From assembly GCA_963678705.1 (NCBI GenBank), contig OY783203.1:42160347-42224346 (forward strand): 64,000 bases of DNA, written 5' to 3'. The number at the start of each line of letters is the position of its first letter. Position 1 is the stretch's first letter. This document shows, in pieces, positions 49,381 through 61,378 of this stretch. A program made the position numbers and the translations under genes. A model generated the notes under the pieces. It saw only the letters and a list, made by a program, of their open reading frames with translations, had not been told where the DNA came from and made no database searches. The DNA comes from Panorpa germanica. Lineage: Eukaryota; Arthropoda; Insecta; Mecoptera; Panorpidae.

Positions 49381-51343
49381 TGTTAATTGTTATATGCAAA
49401 TAGAAAATGTACCACACTAGCAAGTGTGAAACTTACATTGCAATACAGTTTCTATTTGAGAAATAGAAAATTAACCTTAAAATTAGCTTGTATGAATCTT
49501 GCACTGTAACTTATTAGTTATAATAACCTAATCACTTACATACATATATTTAATTTTTTCAGAAATTTTAAAACGTGATCCATCTCCTTTGCTGGAGAAA
49601 AACAATGCTTCAGTGCCTTTTAAAATTGATGTAAAGAATTTGCCAACAGAAAATGTCAACCAGGTATGTTGTTGTTGATGATCATTTTATTAAAATCGAT
49701 AATGTGTTAAGATAAAATTCTAGGTTAATAGCGAATGAATTAAATTTAATTGAAGAATTATTATTATTATATTTATTTGAGTGCATCAACTTTTAATAGG
49801 TATTAGCACTTAAACCCAGAAAATATAACTCTGGCCCGGGGATCGAACCTGAAGGCACAGTAGTTAGAGTCAAGCATAAATGCTCTCGCCTACTCCATCG
49901 TCAATTAAAGATTCTTCTTATTTCATAATATTATCTATGCTAATTAAGTAATAGGTGTTAAAACTATGACTTTCTTGATTCTTAAAATATTAATTCTATT
50001 GCGTATTTTTTTATTTTACTGAATATTAAAATTTAATTAAAAACTACTTTATTGAAATTTGGAAAAGGTAAACTTTGAGAAGGCTATTTATAATTTAAAA
50101 TTACAGTTTATTAAAAAATCAAATAAAAAATGGTACACACATAATTTGTTTTATTTATCGTCTTTTGTCTTTTATACCAAACGATAATTAATAATAATAT
50201 AAATAATGTATTTATTTCTTATTTCAGGTCAACGATAACGGAGAATTCACACAAGGTAAAAATTTAAACCAAGATAAACATAACTAGTTGTTAAAGTAAA
50301 CTATAAGAAAAGTTAAAAATATGCAAAGCTAATAAATGATGCAGAAAGTAAAACATATGACAAATGCTTTTAGACTTTGATATTAGGTTTTTGGGCCTAT
50401 GGATTCGTTCCCAGATATTTCTCTATATTTTCCAGTCAATTTTCTACAATTTATAATCGTAAATTTATCAGATATACATACAAGTATATAAGCACCATAA
50501 AAGCAACCAGATAGTCGTCAGATTGGTTATAGATAAATATAACATTAACCGATTTAAGAATCTAGTAATTTTTTATTAATACTGTTAACGTGAAAATATT
50601 ATAATTTATTGTAATGTAATGGCCAACTCAGGTAGAAAATTGTCGTGCAATTATAAGTTCACCATAGGGTAACTTGCCACAAACTAATTCCAAAAATAAC
50701 GGTGTTCGGTAAATATAGTATATTACTTAATTGGAAAATTTTAATTTTAAATTAAGTATAAATTAAACAGTTTCATTAAAACAGTAATTAAATTATTTAA
50801 ATATTTCAAACCACGTTTTAGACGAAATAATTAACGAAGAGGAAGCTATCCCAGAGACTCCTGCTAGAGTCTCACTCACAAAGTCGGACGAGTCCGAGTC
50901 AGACGTAACTTCTGTAAGTAAACAAGTTCAATTAAAGGCGTAATTATGATATGATTTAATTGATTGCTTCTACCGATTTTCAGAATTTTCCGATTGGGTC
51001 TGATCGTGAACCGGCACCACGAGATTCAGATATTGAAATAAGAGTTAGCAGGTATGGGAGGCCTTTAATTCAAGCAGAGAGGTATAGGGCTGAGGATGCC
51101 AGGACCAGGGCCAAGATAAATGTTGTCAATTCTAATAGAACTCAAAGTCGTCGCAGTAATACGACGCAACAGAATTTGCCAAAGAAGCCGAAAAGGAAGA
51201 CGCAGAAGCCGAAAAGGAAGACGCAAATCAGACGCAACCAACAGCAAGTGGTCCAAGAAATTCCCAATGAGGTCGTAAAATTTTCCAGATATGGAAGAGA
51301 AATAAAGCCTGTTCTTAGGTACGGAATCAATTATGGTTATTAA
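46757..51343 (+). CDS. ten-exon gene: SIM-like N-terminus, coiled coil, twin SRYGR basic tail (361 aa)
   Basis: Exons: 46757-46868, 46993-47084, 47678-47747, 47979-48041, 48529-48599, 48764-48860, 49563-49663, 50228-50255, 50822-50913, 50984-51343. Every junction is GT-AG and in frame (phases 1,0,1,1,0,1,0,1,0), 362 codons with stop. Residues 2-8 (SDVIDLT) form a classic SUMO-interaction-type motif, followed by Thr/Ser/Pro and a Lys cluster (PKKKKLKAR) that could be a nuclear signal. Exons 4-5 give a charged probable coiled coil (EVLKNYCNDLRKGMLEKRKN; HLQRQIQEMDEMLDALDYED). The middle is acidic and Ser-rich. The last exon is basic. The ATG directly follows an acceptor (ATTTCAG), so an untranslated exon precedes it. 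Likely a nuclear scaffold (inference); family not recognised. Confidence 0.72.
48970..49120 (-). repeat. SINE body copy in intron 6 of the ten-exon gene
   Basis: TTATTTAACGTCGGCCTGTT..TGGTGTCATGGCCC..ATATATGTGGGCTACACCG..CATAATCAATTAA matches the SINE body; the head is missing. Confidence 0.65.
49343..49370. repeat. short TA microsatellite
   Basis: About 28 nt of (TA)n followed by a T run, in intron 6 of the ten-exon gene. Confidence 0.7.
49806..49912 (-). repeat. SINE head copy in intron 7 of the ten-exon gene
   Basis: AAACCCAGAAAATATAACTC..CCGGGGATCGAACCTGAAGG..GCTCTCGCCTACTCC: tRNA-like head with an intact B box (GGTTCGATCC on the minus strand). Confidence 0.72.
50984..51343 (+). CDS. 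ten-exon gene, terminal basic exon
   Basis: 119 residues with two copies of an SRYGR box: SRYGRPLIQAERYR near its start and SRYGREIKPVLRYG at its end. Between them lie an Arg/Asn/Gln-rich linker and a tandem PKRKTQKPKRKTQ. The S-R-x-G-R-x-[IL]-x-x-x-x-R-[YLF] pattern resembles the C-terminal box of the three small paralogs 7-14 kb upstream. The exon starts after CGATTTTCAG in phase 0; the stop is at 51,341-51,343. Confidence 0.78.
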   Translation, partial: NFPIGSDREPAPRDSDIEIRVSRYGRPLIQAERYRAEDARTRAKINVVNSNRTQSRRSNTTQQNLPKKPKRKTQKPKRKTQIRRNQQQVVQEIPNEVVKFSRYGREIKPVLRYGINYGY

Positions 51344-52154
51344 TACATCAAAATTGTTCCACATAATGATGCCTTACATAATACTTTATTATTTTTTACT
51401 GTTATTTTATAAGTATTTACATGTAACTTAAGAGGCATTTTTTAGTTTCATTTTTTATAACATTTATTTTTGTTTTGATTTAATTTTGTATATATTTTTT
51501 AGATTTATATTTTCGGTGACCTTTATTTTATGAATTATTAAGTATTACTTTCTTTACATGTTTATATATTTTATTAGGATAAATACAGTTTATTGTAAAT
51601 ATGATAGTATATTGTTTGTGCCTTACTTTTCAAACCATTTACTTTCAAACAAAATACTTTGTAGTCGCACTCTTTAAAGTGTAGTGTTAGTTATTATTAG
51701 CTTACTATTTGCACTATCGATAATACATATTATATATGTAAATATATATATAATACATTTAACTAAATAATTATCGAAAATATGTGCAAAATGTAACAAA
51801 TTTTTATTTTTAACAAAAAAAGTTTTGATCGATAAAAAATGTGATATTATATTAAAATATTATATTATAATAATTATATTAGTATTATACTTTAGAATAT
51901 TATATTAAAAATATAATATTATAAGAAGTTATAAATAATTAAATAAAATATATACATAATGAAAATAATTATGTTTTTTAAATTATAATTTATGTTAAGA
52001 TGGAGTGTTATTGTGTTTCTTTGTTAAAAAGAAAAACAAGTCACATTTAGGTATATCAAAGAAAATTATTTAATACAAATATAACATTTGGAAAGCTTAT
52101 GGATGACATTAACTGTATTTATAATTACCTATAAATACATGAATGATTCTTGTA

Positions 52155-52368
52155 TAGTTCAAATTACGAGAGTTAGGCGGCAACTCATGCTTAAAAGATG
52201 TTATAAGAGTCGAAAATATAATAATATCTTATTCGATAAGATTAAATTTTTATTCTATACATAATATAAAAAAAATAGTGAGACAGTGCTTTCCTTTGTA
52301 TCGTAAATTTATATAGCACAACTTGTTTTAAACATGAGTCACCGCCGAACTCTCGTAATTAGAACTAG
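52155..52368. mobile_element. mariner-like MITE (family M1), copy 3, best preserved
   Basis: 214 bp with about 42-nt inverted ends: TAGTTCAAATTACGAGAGTT AGGCGG.. at the left and ..CCGCCGAACTCTCGTAATTA GAACTA at the right, each continuing into CTCATG-TTAAAA. TA at both borders fits a Tc1/mariner-type target site. No coding capacity. Confidence 0.75.
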
Positions 52369-53989
52369 ACACACAAACGTAACATTTACGTAATGTTTAT
52401 GCAGAATATATGTTTCGAGATGAGTTATACGTAATAGCTACATAAATGTGATACTCGTAGATGTACGATCTTGATGAGGCAGGACGGAAAGGGCGATTGC
52501 AATCCTCGTAAGTTTAGATAGCCTCCAATTCATCAGTAAATAGTAACTGGAGAAAGGACATTTAACTTCAACTTCGTGAATTGAGACAGTAGAATTTATG
52601 TATTCTACTTCTATTTTAAATGGCTTTAAAATTATTGTTTCTGTATGTTTTCTCTGAGGGATTTTAATGATATTACAATAGTTTAATATATTATAATAGG
52701 CGTTAATGATATTACATGAGTTGCTTATCTGCATTTATTAAATACTATCTATCAACCTATCTAAAAATTCTCTAGCTAGCTTTCTTACACTGCGATTGAG
52801 GACTCATCAAGTTATAATCATAAATTAAGTTTTTATTTTTACCACATTTAAAAAAGAGCACTGCTATCTGTTCTATATAACCACAACAGAATAGAATTTG
52901 GTTGTGAATCATAACTGAATTTATATAAAACTGCACCTCAAATATCAAAATTATTTTTATTCAATTCGCAATATTATAAAAATTATTAACGATTGAAATA
53001 GTCATTTTGTCCCTTTAATAATTAAAGGAGTAAAACTTACAAAAAATAGCTTAGTTCACGACGTCAATGCTTCCTCACTTTCTTCTCCACTTCTTTTCCA
53101 ACCTTGACAATTGCTGTTAAACAAGAGAAGTGCAAAAGAGATACAGTATTGAACGTCAAAGCTATACCAAGTGTTACATCGACCCATAATCTTTCAATAT
53201 AATGTCGTGATATAAAATTTAAAAGAAATAAAAAAATATATATTATATTCTAACCAGTTCGTGACGTCATATTACGCAGTAAAACAAAATTCAAACTTTA
53301 AATAGATTTATATCCAGCAATTTTTGGATATTTAATCAAATAAAAACGCCAATACTGGTTTATATTTTTAATATTCGTTTATATATATACCAATATTTCA
53401 ATAGAGAATTACAAAATCGTTGAGTCACAACCCAATTGTTTAAATTAAATAAAATATGAAAATTTAATAAAGAATACTAAGTATTGTATAATTAACTTGG
53501 CTTTGTTTTATATGTTTCCATATTATTATAAATGTTAAACAAAGCCAATAATGTGGGCGTCAGTTAATTCGATTTTCTGGTTAAGTAATTTACCAAAATA
53601 AAATTTCCTACTTTTTATTTGATTAAGAAATTCAGAATAGAGTTTTAACTGTTGTCTTTATTTACAATCGTGTTAAAATGTTATGTAATGAATATAACTA
53701 GACTGTCTTTGCCAGTAGCAGTATACCAGTCCATTGACCACAAGTATATATAATCAGAGCGCGCCTTGGTTTATATATACCGCAGCTGCGATTGAGTTTG
53801 ACATATGACACAGTCTCGCAACCGGCTACGCCGCTACAGTGCCTGTGCTTCTACTTTCAACGTCTGTAGATTCTACAATACATTCAGCTGCAGCAAATCT
53901 AAAGAAAACATTGAAGATATATAATTCTATAAATTTTTGAATTTTGCACGCAACTCCCGTCAACTCCCTATAAACAATTTCTCTAAATC

Positions 53990-54065
53990 TCGTCCGAATA
54001 TAATACGATTCTAATGCGATTCGGTTCAATCCGTTCGAATCTAATACGAATCTAATACGACTACT
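53990..54065. repeat. short CGAATCTAATA-type repeats
   Basis: Several imperfect copies of an ATACGAATCTA-like 11-mer in about 75 nt. They create a misleading open frame on the minus strand. Confidence 0.4.
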
Positions 54066-55694
54066 GTCAAATTTTAGCAAGCTGCGTCATTCAGTTTGTG
54101 TTTGGTAGCCATTGAAAGCAATCAACCAGCAATTGAATGCCGCAATTACGATTGAATTTATTGTCACCATGGTCACCAAAAATCCATAAAATGGACTAAT
54201 CTATAGGAAAAGCCTGGTTGGTAAGAGATGTGGGTCCATCTCAAAGGGTACTGAAGAGTACTGAGTACCTATTTAGAGAAAACGTATTATTTTGAAGGAA
54301 TAAAAAAAGTGAAAAAACGCTGAATTAAATGTATCTAGTTTAAACGAGACTATGTTGATAAATAAAGCGCTTTTTGGGCAAAACATATCTTTTATCAAAA
54401 GAAAAAAATCACTGAATTATTAAAGTACCCTCGTATTTTTGAAAGAAATCAGAATCAGCGGATTCTTACCTGGTCCCTTTTGCTAGAAATTATTGCTGGA
54501 ATAAATAGATTTCGCTAGGAAAAAAGTTTACATTTTTGGAGTAGTATCACTAATATACTGGACGATCGACATATGTATATGCTGCGGCGGCCTTAGCCGT
54601 TGCGAGGCATTTGTTCTTTCTGTAATTTATCTAAATCGAAAGTAAGTATTTTTGATGATAATTGACGAGAAATGCAAAAGTTGAGTGTAGTTGAAAAATG
54701 TAGAGTTTTAAAATTTTATATAGGAAGATTTATAAAAGTTAGCAACCAGAAAGATGACAAATATTAATGATGATAAACTAAGGTACATGGGTGTCTTAAA
54801 AGATATATGCAGAGATTCAAACAGGGTTTCTAAAGCGACTTTTTCTACTTGTGGGGTTGCCTCCCATGCCTCTCCCTAATGCTGCCACTGTGTACATGCC
54901 TTTACCATTTCCTATAAATTTAAGTTCCACTTTTAATATCTAATGGTGAATCAAGCAAAACTTATGTATGCGCAGCACACTTTAAAAAACCTAGTGTTAT
55001 GCAAATTATGAAGTATGAGTCTGATTGTAGGAGTGCTGCAGCCACTTGAAGGTATAGACATCGTCTAGCTCTAATGCATAAGTCAATTAATTATGTCAAT
55101 TAATATGTAGGACTATAGTTGATATTTGTTGTATTAGTCATAGCGGAGTTTTAAGAAATCTGAGTCCAGCTCGAATATCCAAGGAGCGTAGAGTTAGATG
55201 TTGATTCATTCATTATTATTTTCACTAGATACGAGTATTAGGTGCAGAAAGAAATATTACGTAGAGGTGTGCGTGACAAGATTCCGTAATTTCGCTGCGG
55301 TAAGTGTCACCGCTTAATCCTAGATTAGTTACAAATTAAAACCACTGTACTCAACGGCAAATCAGCCTGATGGGAAGGGTCTTACTTTCCTATTTTTTTG
55401 GTTTTCCCACCAGAGGTGTATCAACTCTCTGTAACATTTTGGTACTAATTTTACTTCTAATACTTCTGATATTGGTAACAATGGGCTTGTGAACTATGAC
55501 TTAATTTCTATAAAACTGTACTATATATTGATAAAGTTGCCTATCATGGTGACTTTAAATGTACAATTGTTCGTTAATAAGCCTCAATATTATATTCTTG
55601 ACCTTCTGTGACAAAACTAAATTTCAAATTTTAAATGGCTATACTTCCGCCAACTTTTGGATATTTAAATAAATAGAAACGGTAATAATCCGGT

Positions 55695-55925
55695 ATTTCC
55701 GACTCTACTATCATTGCGGCTTCTATGTTGGCAGTTTTTGTAGTGTCGTGGACTCTACACTACACCAATGCCTCATAAACTTATGATTATGTGTGTACAT
55801 AATCAATTTAAGTTAATAAGAATCTAACCCATAAAATAGAACTCCAATCTGGGGATCGATCATGAAGACACAGCAGTCAGCATCAAGCAACAATGTTTAC
55901 TGCTCTGCATGTCATCACCATTAAT
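55695..55925 (-). repeat. near full-length SINE copy
   Basis: Runs from CCGGTATTTCCGACTC.. through TATGTTGGCAG, TGTGTACATAATCAATTTAA and CTGGGGATCGATCATGAAGA to the head. Somewhat decayed B box. Confidence 0.68.
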
Positions 55926-56407
55926 TTAAGATTTAGAAAAATATTAAATAATATTGAAGTGTTCATCATGCAGCAAATTGAAAAGAAGGTAAAATGTAAT
56001 TTGTATCAAAAAACACCAATACTTGGAAAACTTTGACACTTTCATAATAGTTGTTTTTATTATCGTTACACCTATACAAAACTTTCACCGATATGGCTAA
56101 CACCCTGTCTCTACTTACAATATAACAATTACCGCAAATCATTTATTTTGAATCTTGAAGTAAGTTCCTTTCTATTAAAGCAACTCCAGCATATTCAACA
56201 TTCATTCCGCTTATTCAATGTTTAATTCAATTTAATAACAAAATAATTCTTAGATCTCGTGTCTGATTGCATTGTTGAACTCGACAGACAGCGGGCAGTC
56301 GGCTATTGTTAGGTGAGAAACAAATATTACAATCCAAGAATCCAAGCTCACAAAGTTTAATCCAATTCTGTTTTGTTTTTCTTTTAGTTACATTTCTATA
56401 TAACACT

Positions 56408-56622
56408 GTAAAAAAAATTAGTTGAAGAAATGTTGGACGCTTCTTTCTGAGTTTTTTCGCTTATACAGCAGCGCAAAAAAGAATCATGAGGAAATAAATC
56501 GGCAATTCTGTAGCAAATGGAATCATATAAACGTCACGCACTTGCGATTTACAAATTTGCGGTGCGGATTTGTTCGCCTAAGGTAGAGGGGTCTAAAATT
56601 TGTTTTCAACTAATTTTTTTTA
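56408..56622. mobile_element. MITE with A-rich inverted ends
   Basis: 215 bp; left end AAAAAAAATTAGTTGAAGAA, right end TTTTCAACTAATTTTTTTT, inverted over about 30 nt (..TGTTGGAC / GTCTAAAATTTG). No coding frame. Confidence 0.6.
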
Positions 56623-56774
56623 TAATTGAGTTAGTAGCCTGAAAGATATTGTGAAACCGGATTTAATCATTATACCGTGGTGACACTTTTTTTAAACTTT
56701 TAGTTTTAATTTATTATATTGCTTTGATGATTTCTGCTTAATAATTGGTCGGACATAAGCTGTTTTTTTATGTA

Positions 56775-56880
56775 TAATTCAAATTACGAAGATTCAGCAG
56801 TCACTTATGCTTAAAAGAGCTTATAAGAGCCGTATAAATCTACGATACAATGGTGAATTTTATCTAATTCGATTGTTGTG
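56775..56880. mobile_element. mariner-like MITE (family M1), truncated copy
   Basis: Left half only: TAATTCAAATTACGAAGATT..CACTTATGCTTAAAAGAGCT..ATAAGAGCCGTATAAATC; the right end is missing. Confidence 0.5.
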
Positions 56881-59162
56881 AAAGCTTAGTGGAACGGACC
56901 CTAAATGTTGATCCGTCAACTTCGTATGTCCAGTTCATAGTCTGAAGAGTGCTTTTTCAAATTGTCTGTTGTATTGATGAGAAGTTTTCCCCTTTTCTGT
57001 ATTTTCTTTAATTAATTTTACCCTTACCGCCCAAAATAACTAGTGCCGGCCCTGAATAGAACCGTTTGAACTCCTACGTAATCTAACTATAGAATTGCAA
57101 TTACTTTTAATATCGGTTTTATGGTTTTATATTACCAGGTTAAAAGCTTTGCTCAGAAGTCAAACTGTCAGTAATTCTCAACCTCTGCTACCTATTGAGC
57201 ACGTGTTTTTGTTCAAAAAAGTCTTTAGATCCAACAGTTAGATCACATTAGAGCCGTAACATGAGATGTATGGACTCAAAAGATAAAAAAAATTTAATTG
57301 TTAATATCTCCTAAAATATATTGAGTTATTAAAAAATAATTGGATATAGGAGGTCCTTGACTTTCTCAATATATATAGCACAGTTTTATAGAAATTAGGG
57401 CATGGTTAACAAGTCCATTGTGACTAGATACAATTAATTTCGCGTTGGAGCTAAAAAAGCTAATTTCAGACAGGCTAACATAGAATCCAAAAATACGGTT
57501 AAATTATGATGGTGAAATTAAAAAAGAGGCAGTGAACGTTTACCTTTAGGTTACCTTTCAATGTTTTTAAATAGGATCGAACTCAACATTAAAATATAAC
57601 TACACATTTACATTCGTACCACAGTACGTATATGCAAATGCAAATTCGTTATATTGTTGTAATACAATTACGTATAATAATAGCGTTGAAGGCTGATCCG
57701 TGGGGTACGGATCGTTACTTGCAATGCAACAATGCAAGCGAACATTAAGGACGTGTAAAATAACAAACTCAACCTTATAGCAATGAGCAGAGCACTTAAC
57801 ATGTTCCATGAAATAATCTCATCATTGTTACTCGTATAATCTTATAAGGAAGTATCACTTTAATATATAATATAAATAAATTATAAATGTTTAAATCAAT
57901 TTAAATACAACATCGAGCGATCTTAACGCAAATTTAAATTCAATTATAAAACAGCGTATGCAAGTGTACTTGTAATGTCTTTAATCTGATTTTCTTTAAT
58001 GTTTTGTTGTGTTAAAATAATTAATTTTTTTCATTGTGGTTATCCAAAGATGTGATAAGCACTGTGTTTGATTGTAAACAAATTTAATAAGGCAGCTGTG
58101 TAGTATATGAAGCTTCGATACCATAAAACCTTCCAACATAGCAGGACGTTGTCGGTGATAAGACTGAGCATGAAAAATAGGTTCACTATAAATAAATAAA
58201 ATATAGTCTTTTATAATAATTTTAAAAATTCATTAAAATATAATCCCTAAATACTTCAATTATGTGAATATCAATATGCAAATTTTCAGTGAAATTTAAT
58301 GAAATCAGTTTTTAAAAAAATCCAACTCCAATCACTTCATAGTTCACTAGTTCACGATCATCACGACCTCCCGCGTCTTGTGCGTTCTTGAGACCGTGCC
58401 TCTGTGACTGTTAAACTTGCTTTGTTTACCCCAGAGTTTCTGAATCTAACAGTCCGGGGTCTAGTCTCGGTTTAGGACTTTAGGTGATCTCATATTAAGT
58501 ACCGTACACATGCGTAAGACTTAAACATGCGACATCCAACATTTGTTGGAAGAAGTTGTACAACACCGTCCACACTAGTGCGACATACAACTTAATACGT
58601 CGGAAGCTTTCATATTTCCAACGTATCTCTTCAACCTGCTTTAGAAAAAATATGGTTAGAAAAAATACGTAATAAACAACAGCCAAGGGTTGACAAGGGT
58701 CGACAAGGGCCTATTGTTCAGCACGGGTAAGCAGAGAACCCATTGCAACAAATTTATTAAACTTATACAAATTTGTCCATTTAAACACCATTTTAAACTA
58801 TTTTTATTTATTTAGTAAACAACTAAAAAAAACATCAACACACACTGATACTAGATCCTTTTCGTCGAGACCACATTTAAAGTCGCAATCCTTTTACAAG
58901 TACCGCCGAACGATAGAAACATATTTATTTCATAATAATACTACCTAGCCAATAGAAAAGAAATGAAAAAAATCTTAAAGAAGGTCAAGGCTCTACAAGA
59001 GCTGTAGCGCTAGGATGATTGATTGATTGAATATGAACTTATTGTATGCTATAGTAGATATTATTTAAGTAAATGCCATCGATATGAAATTGATAATTTT
59101 TTAAATAATTTTTATTGATATAAAACTATCTTTCAAATAAAGCGCAAATCTTTAAATAACCT

Positions 59163-59325
59163 TACGTCTTTGGGTTCGATACCCTAACTAGAGTTATATA
59201 CTTTGGGTGTAGCTGTTATTAGGTTAAATTGATTAGATGCATACATAATTATAAATTTATTAGGTAGAGGAGATCGATGATAGGCTCAGCAACGGAAATA
59301 GGCCAACGTTAAATAAATTAAATAA
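59163..59325 (+). repeat. SINE copy, plus orientation
   Basis: GGGTTCGATACCCTAACTAG at the left (B box on the plus strand) through TTAGGTTAAATTGATTAG to CTCAGCAACGGAAATAGGCC and an AACGTTAAATAAATTAAAT tail. Shows that the TTAAATAAAT tail is the 3' end of the element. Confidence 0.68.
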
Positions 59326-61189
59326 TAATCTAGATTGTACAAACTATTCTAGAGCAGTTTCTAATGACATGGAAGTTTGAGAACCTTTTGCTTACTGATT
59401 TCATTCAAGGGAAAGTCACATTGAGGATGATTCAGCAAGTGAATCAGTATACATAGCTAAACATTTAAATTAATTTTTCTTCACTTTATTATGAATATTT
59501 ATCTATTAAATTCAACTATTATTCACTTATATTTTCTGTTTAACAACTTTGTTAAATATAAATAATAAATTTAGAGAAGACTTTCTTAAGAAGAAATTAA
59601 AATTTCTCCATATGAAGTGAAAAATTATATTATAAATCAATAAATAAATTAAATATGTAATTATTTTAAATAAAATGTATAATTTAATGCACAACTTGTT
59701 TTCTTAATGTGGATATCTAGTTTTATGTGTTTCAAATTAAAATAAGAAATCGAAAGTATTGTCCAGTTCCAGTGCCCGACCGACGACCGGTAATGTCGAA
59801 TTGATTTCACAACTCTTACTTTTGATGGAGTAGCAATGAAGAACTAGCGGATGCTGGTATGGTACATTGCATATGATTAACTTGGGTGTCGCTATGATGA
59901 AAATTTTATGTAAACGATATGCGATACATAGTAATATTATATGTAATATTTTTTACCAAACAATTTTTCGGATTGTACGGTTCCAATAAACCTCATAAAA
60001 AAAGATATTTTATGACTGTAATGATTATATTTAAACATATCAATGTTTAGTGAAATAACATTAACTTTCGTTTTTTTAAATTTTCCGTTAACTCAGGTTC
60101 ATTCTAAACCTTAGTTGATACTTATGTTTCTCAGCTCTAATGTTAGTTTGAGTTGAACTAGGTCTTTGTCAAAACAAGAATTTACAAACCTATTTTTTAG
60201 GTTAAATTTCAGTTATGTCGTTTTAACATTTCACACTGTAAAATGTCTAATTATTGAATTGTAAGCTACTAGATAAGCATAACTATACTTAGTTGTAATA
60301 TTATAAATAAACAAAACAGTTATGTTATAACTGAAGTTTAACTGAGAATTGGGAAAGCAGCCCTAATTATTACCCAGTTATAACACAGTTACATATATTC
60401 AAGGTTTAATTATCAATAATTTAAATAATCGGTTAATATACTGTAAAGTTACATAACAACAGTTACACTTTGATATAAATTTAGCTTTCTGATGTAAATT
60501 AACCTTTTTATGCAATATTATATAATTATAGTTATTATATCATTAAATAATATATTAGATTAATATATTAGTACAAGATTCCTTGCATTTAATTAATGAC
60601 AATGAAACATAATTGTATTAAACTTTGGTAAATTACAAAACGTAACGTCAGATAAAAAATTATACGTTAAATTATACATAAATTTACGTTTAAAGTGTAC
60701 TTGAATTATTACCTTAATCTTGAACTCTACAAAATTGTACTTTGTATTGATTAGCCCAATTACATATTTCTTAATTAATCACAATATTATCGAAAATTTT
60801 ATTAATTTAAAGTTCTGTTAAAAAAGTATAAATACTACGTCATCCCGTTACGTCATAATATTTATTGAATATGTTTATTGCTCCATTATTTAAAATCACT
60901 GAGTATAGGGCGGCCCACTTTGCGGTAGGCATCATTATATTAAACAGAATTTATGACGCGAGACTAAAAATAAAGAATATTTTTTTAAGTAAAAATAGAA
61001 TATTGGTGAGTCAAGAAAGGTATTTTCAAAAAATCGATAGTACCAGGGGCGGATATATAAGAGGTTGTTAAACTATGTAATTCCACATTGACCTCATCGT
61101 TGCACATTTTTTCCAAAAATTTCATGTTATATTAACGTTTTAAGTTATGAATTTGTTTTTAGTTATTTTTTTAAATTTAATTTATTTAA

Positions 61190-61378
61190 CGTTGACCTAT
61201 TTCTGATGCTAAGTCCTATCAACAAGGAGCTTCATACTATTTATGGTGCCGTAGCCCCATATTGCCTAATAAGTTAACAATCAATTTAATTTGATAACAG
61301 CCAAACCCAGAAAATATAACTTTTCTCAGGGGATCGAACTCGAAGATATAGCTCTCGTTAACTACGTCGTCAATTTCT
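61190..61378 (-). repeat. SINE copy
   Basis: ATTTATTTAACGTTGACCTA tail, body ..CCTATCAACAAGGAGC.., then AAACCCAGAAAATATAAC and CAGGGGATCGAACTCGAAGA with part of the head. Internal deletions relative to other copies. Confidence 0.68.

Noticed and set aside
46757-51343. Identification of the ten-exon gene as shugoshin
   Set aside because: Coiled coil plus basic tail is suggestive, but the coiled coil is not at the N-terminus and I see no diagnostic shugoshin motif.
53826-54080. 84-codon minus-strand frame
   Set aside because: Mostly made of short CGAATCTAATA repeats; no start context, splice sites or recognisable product.
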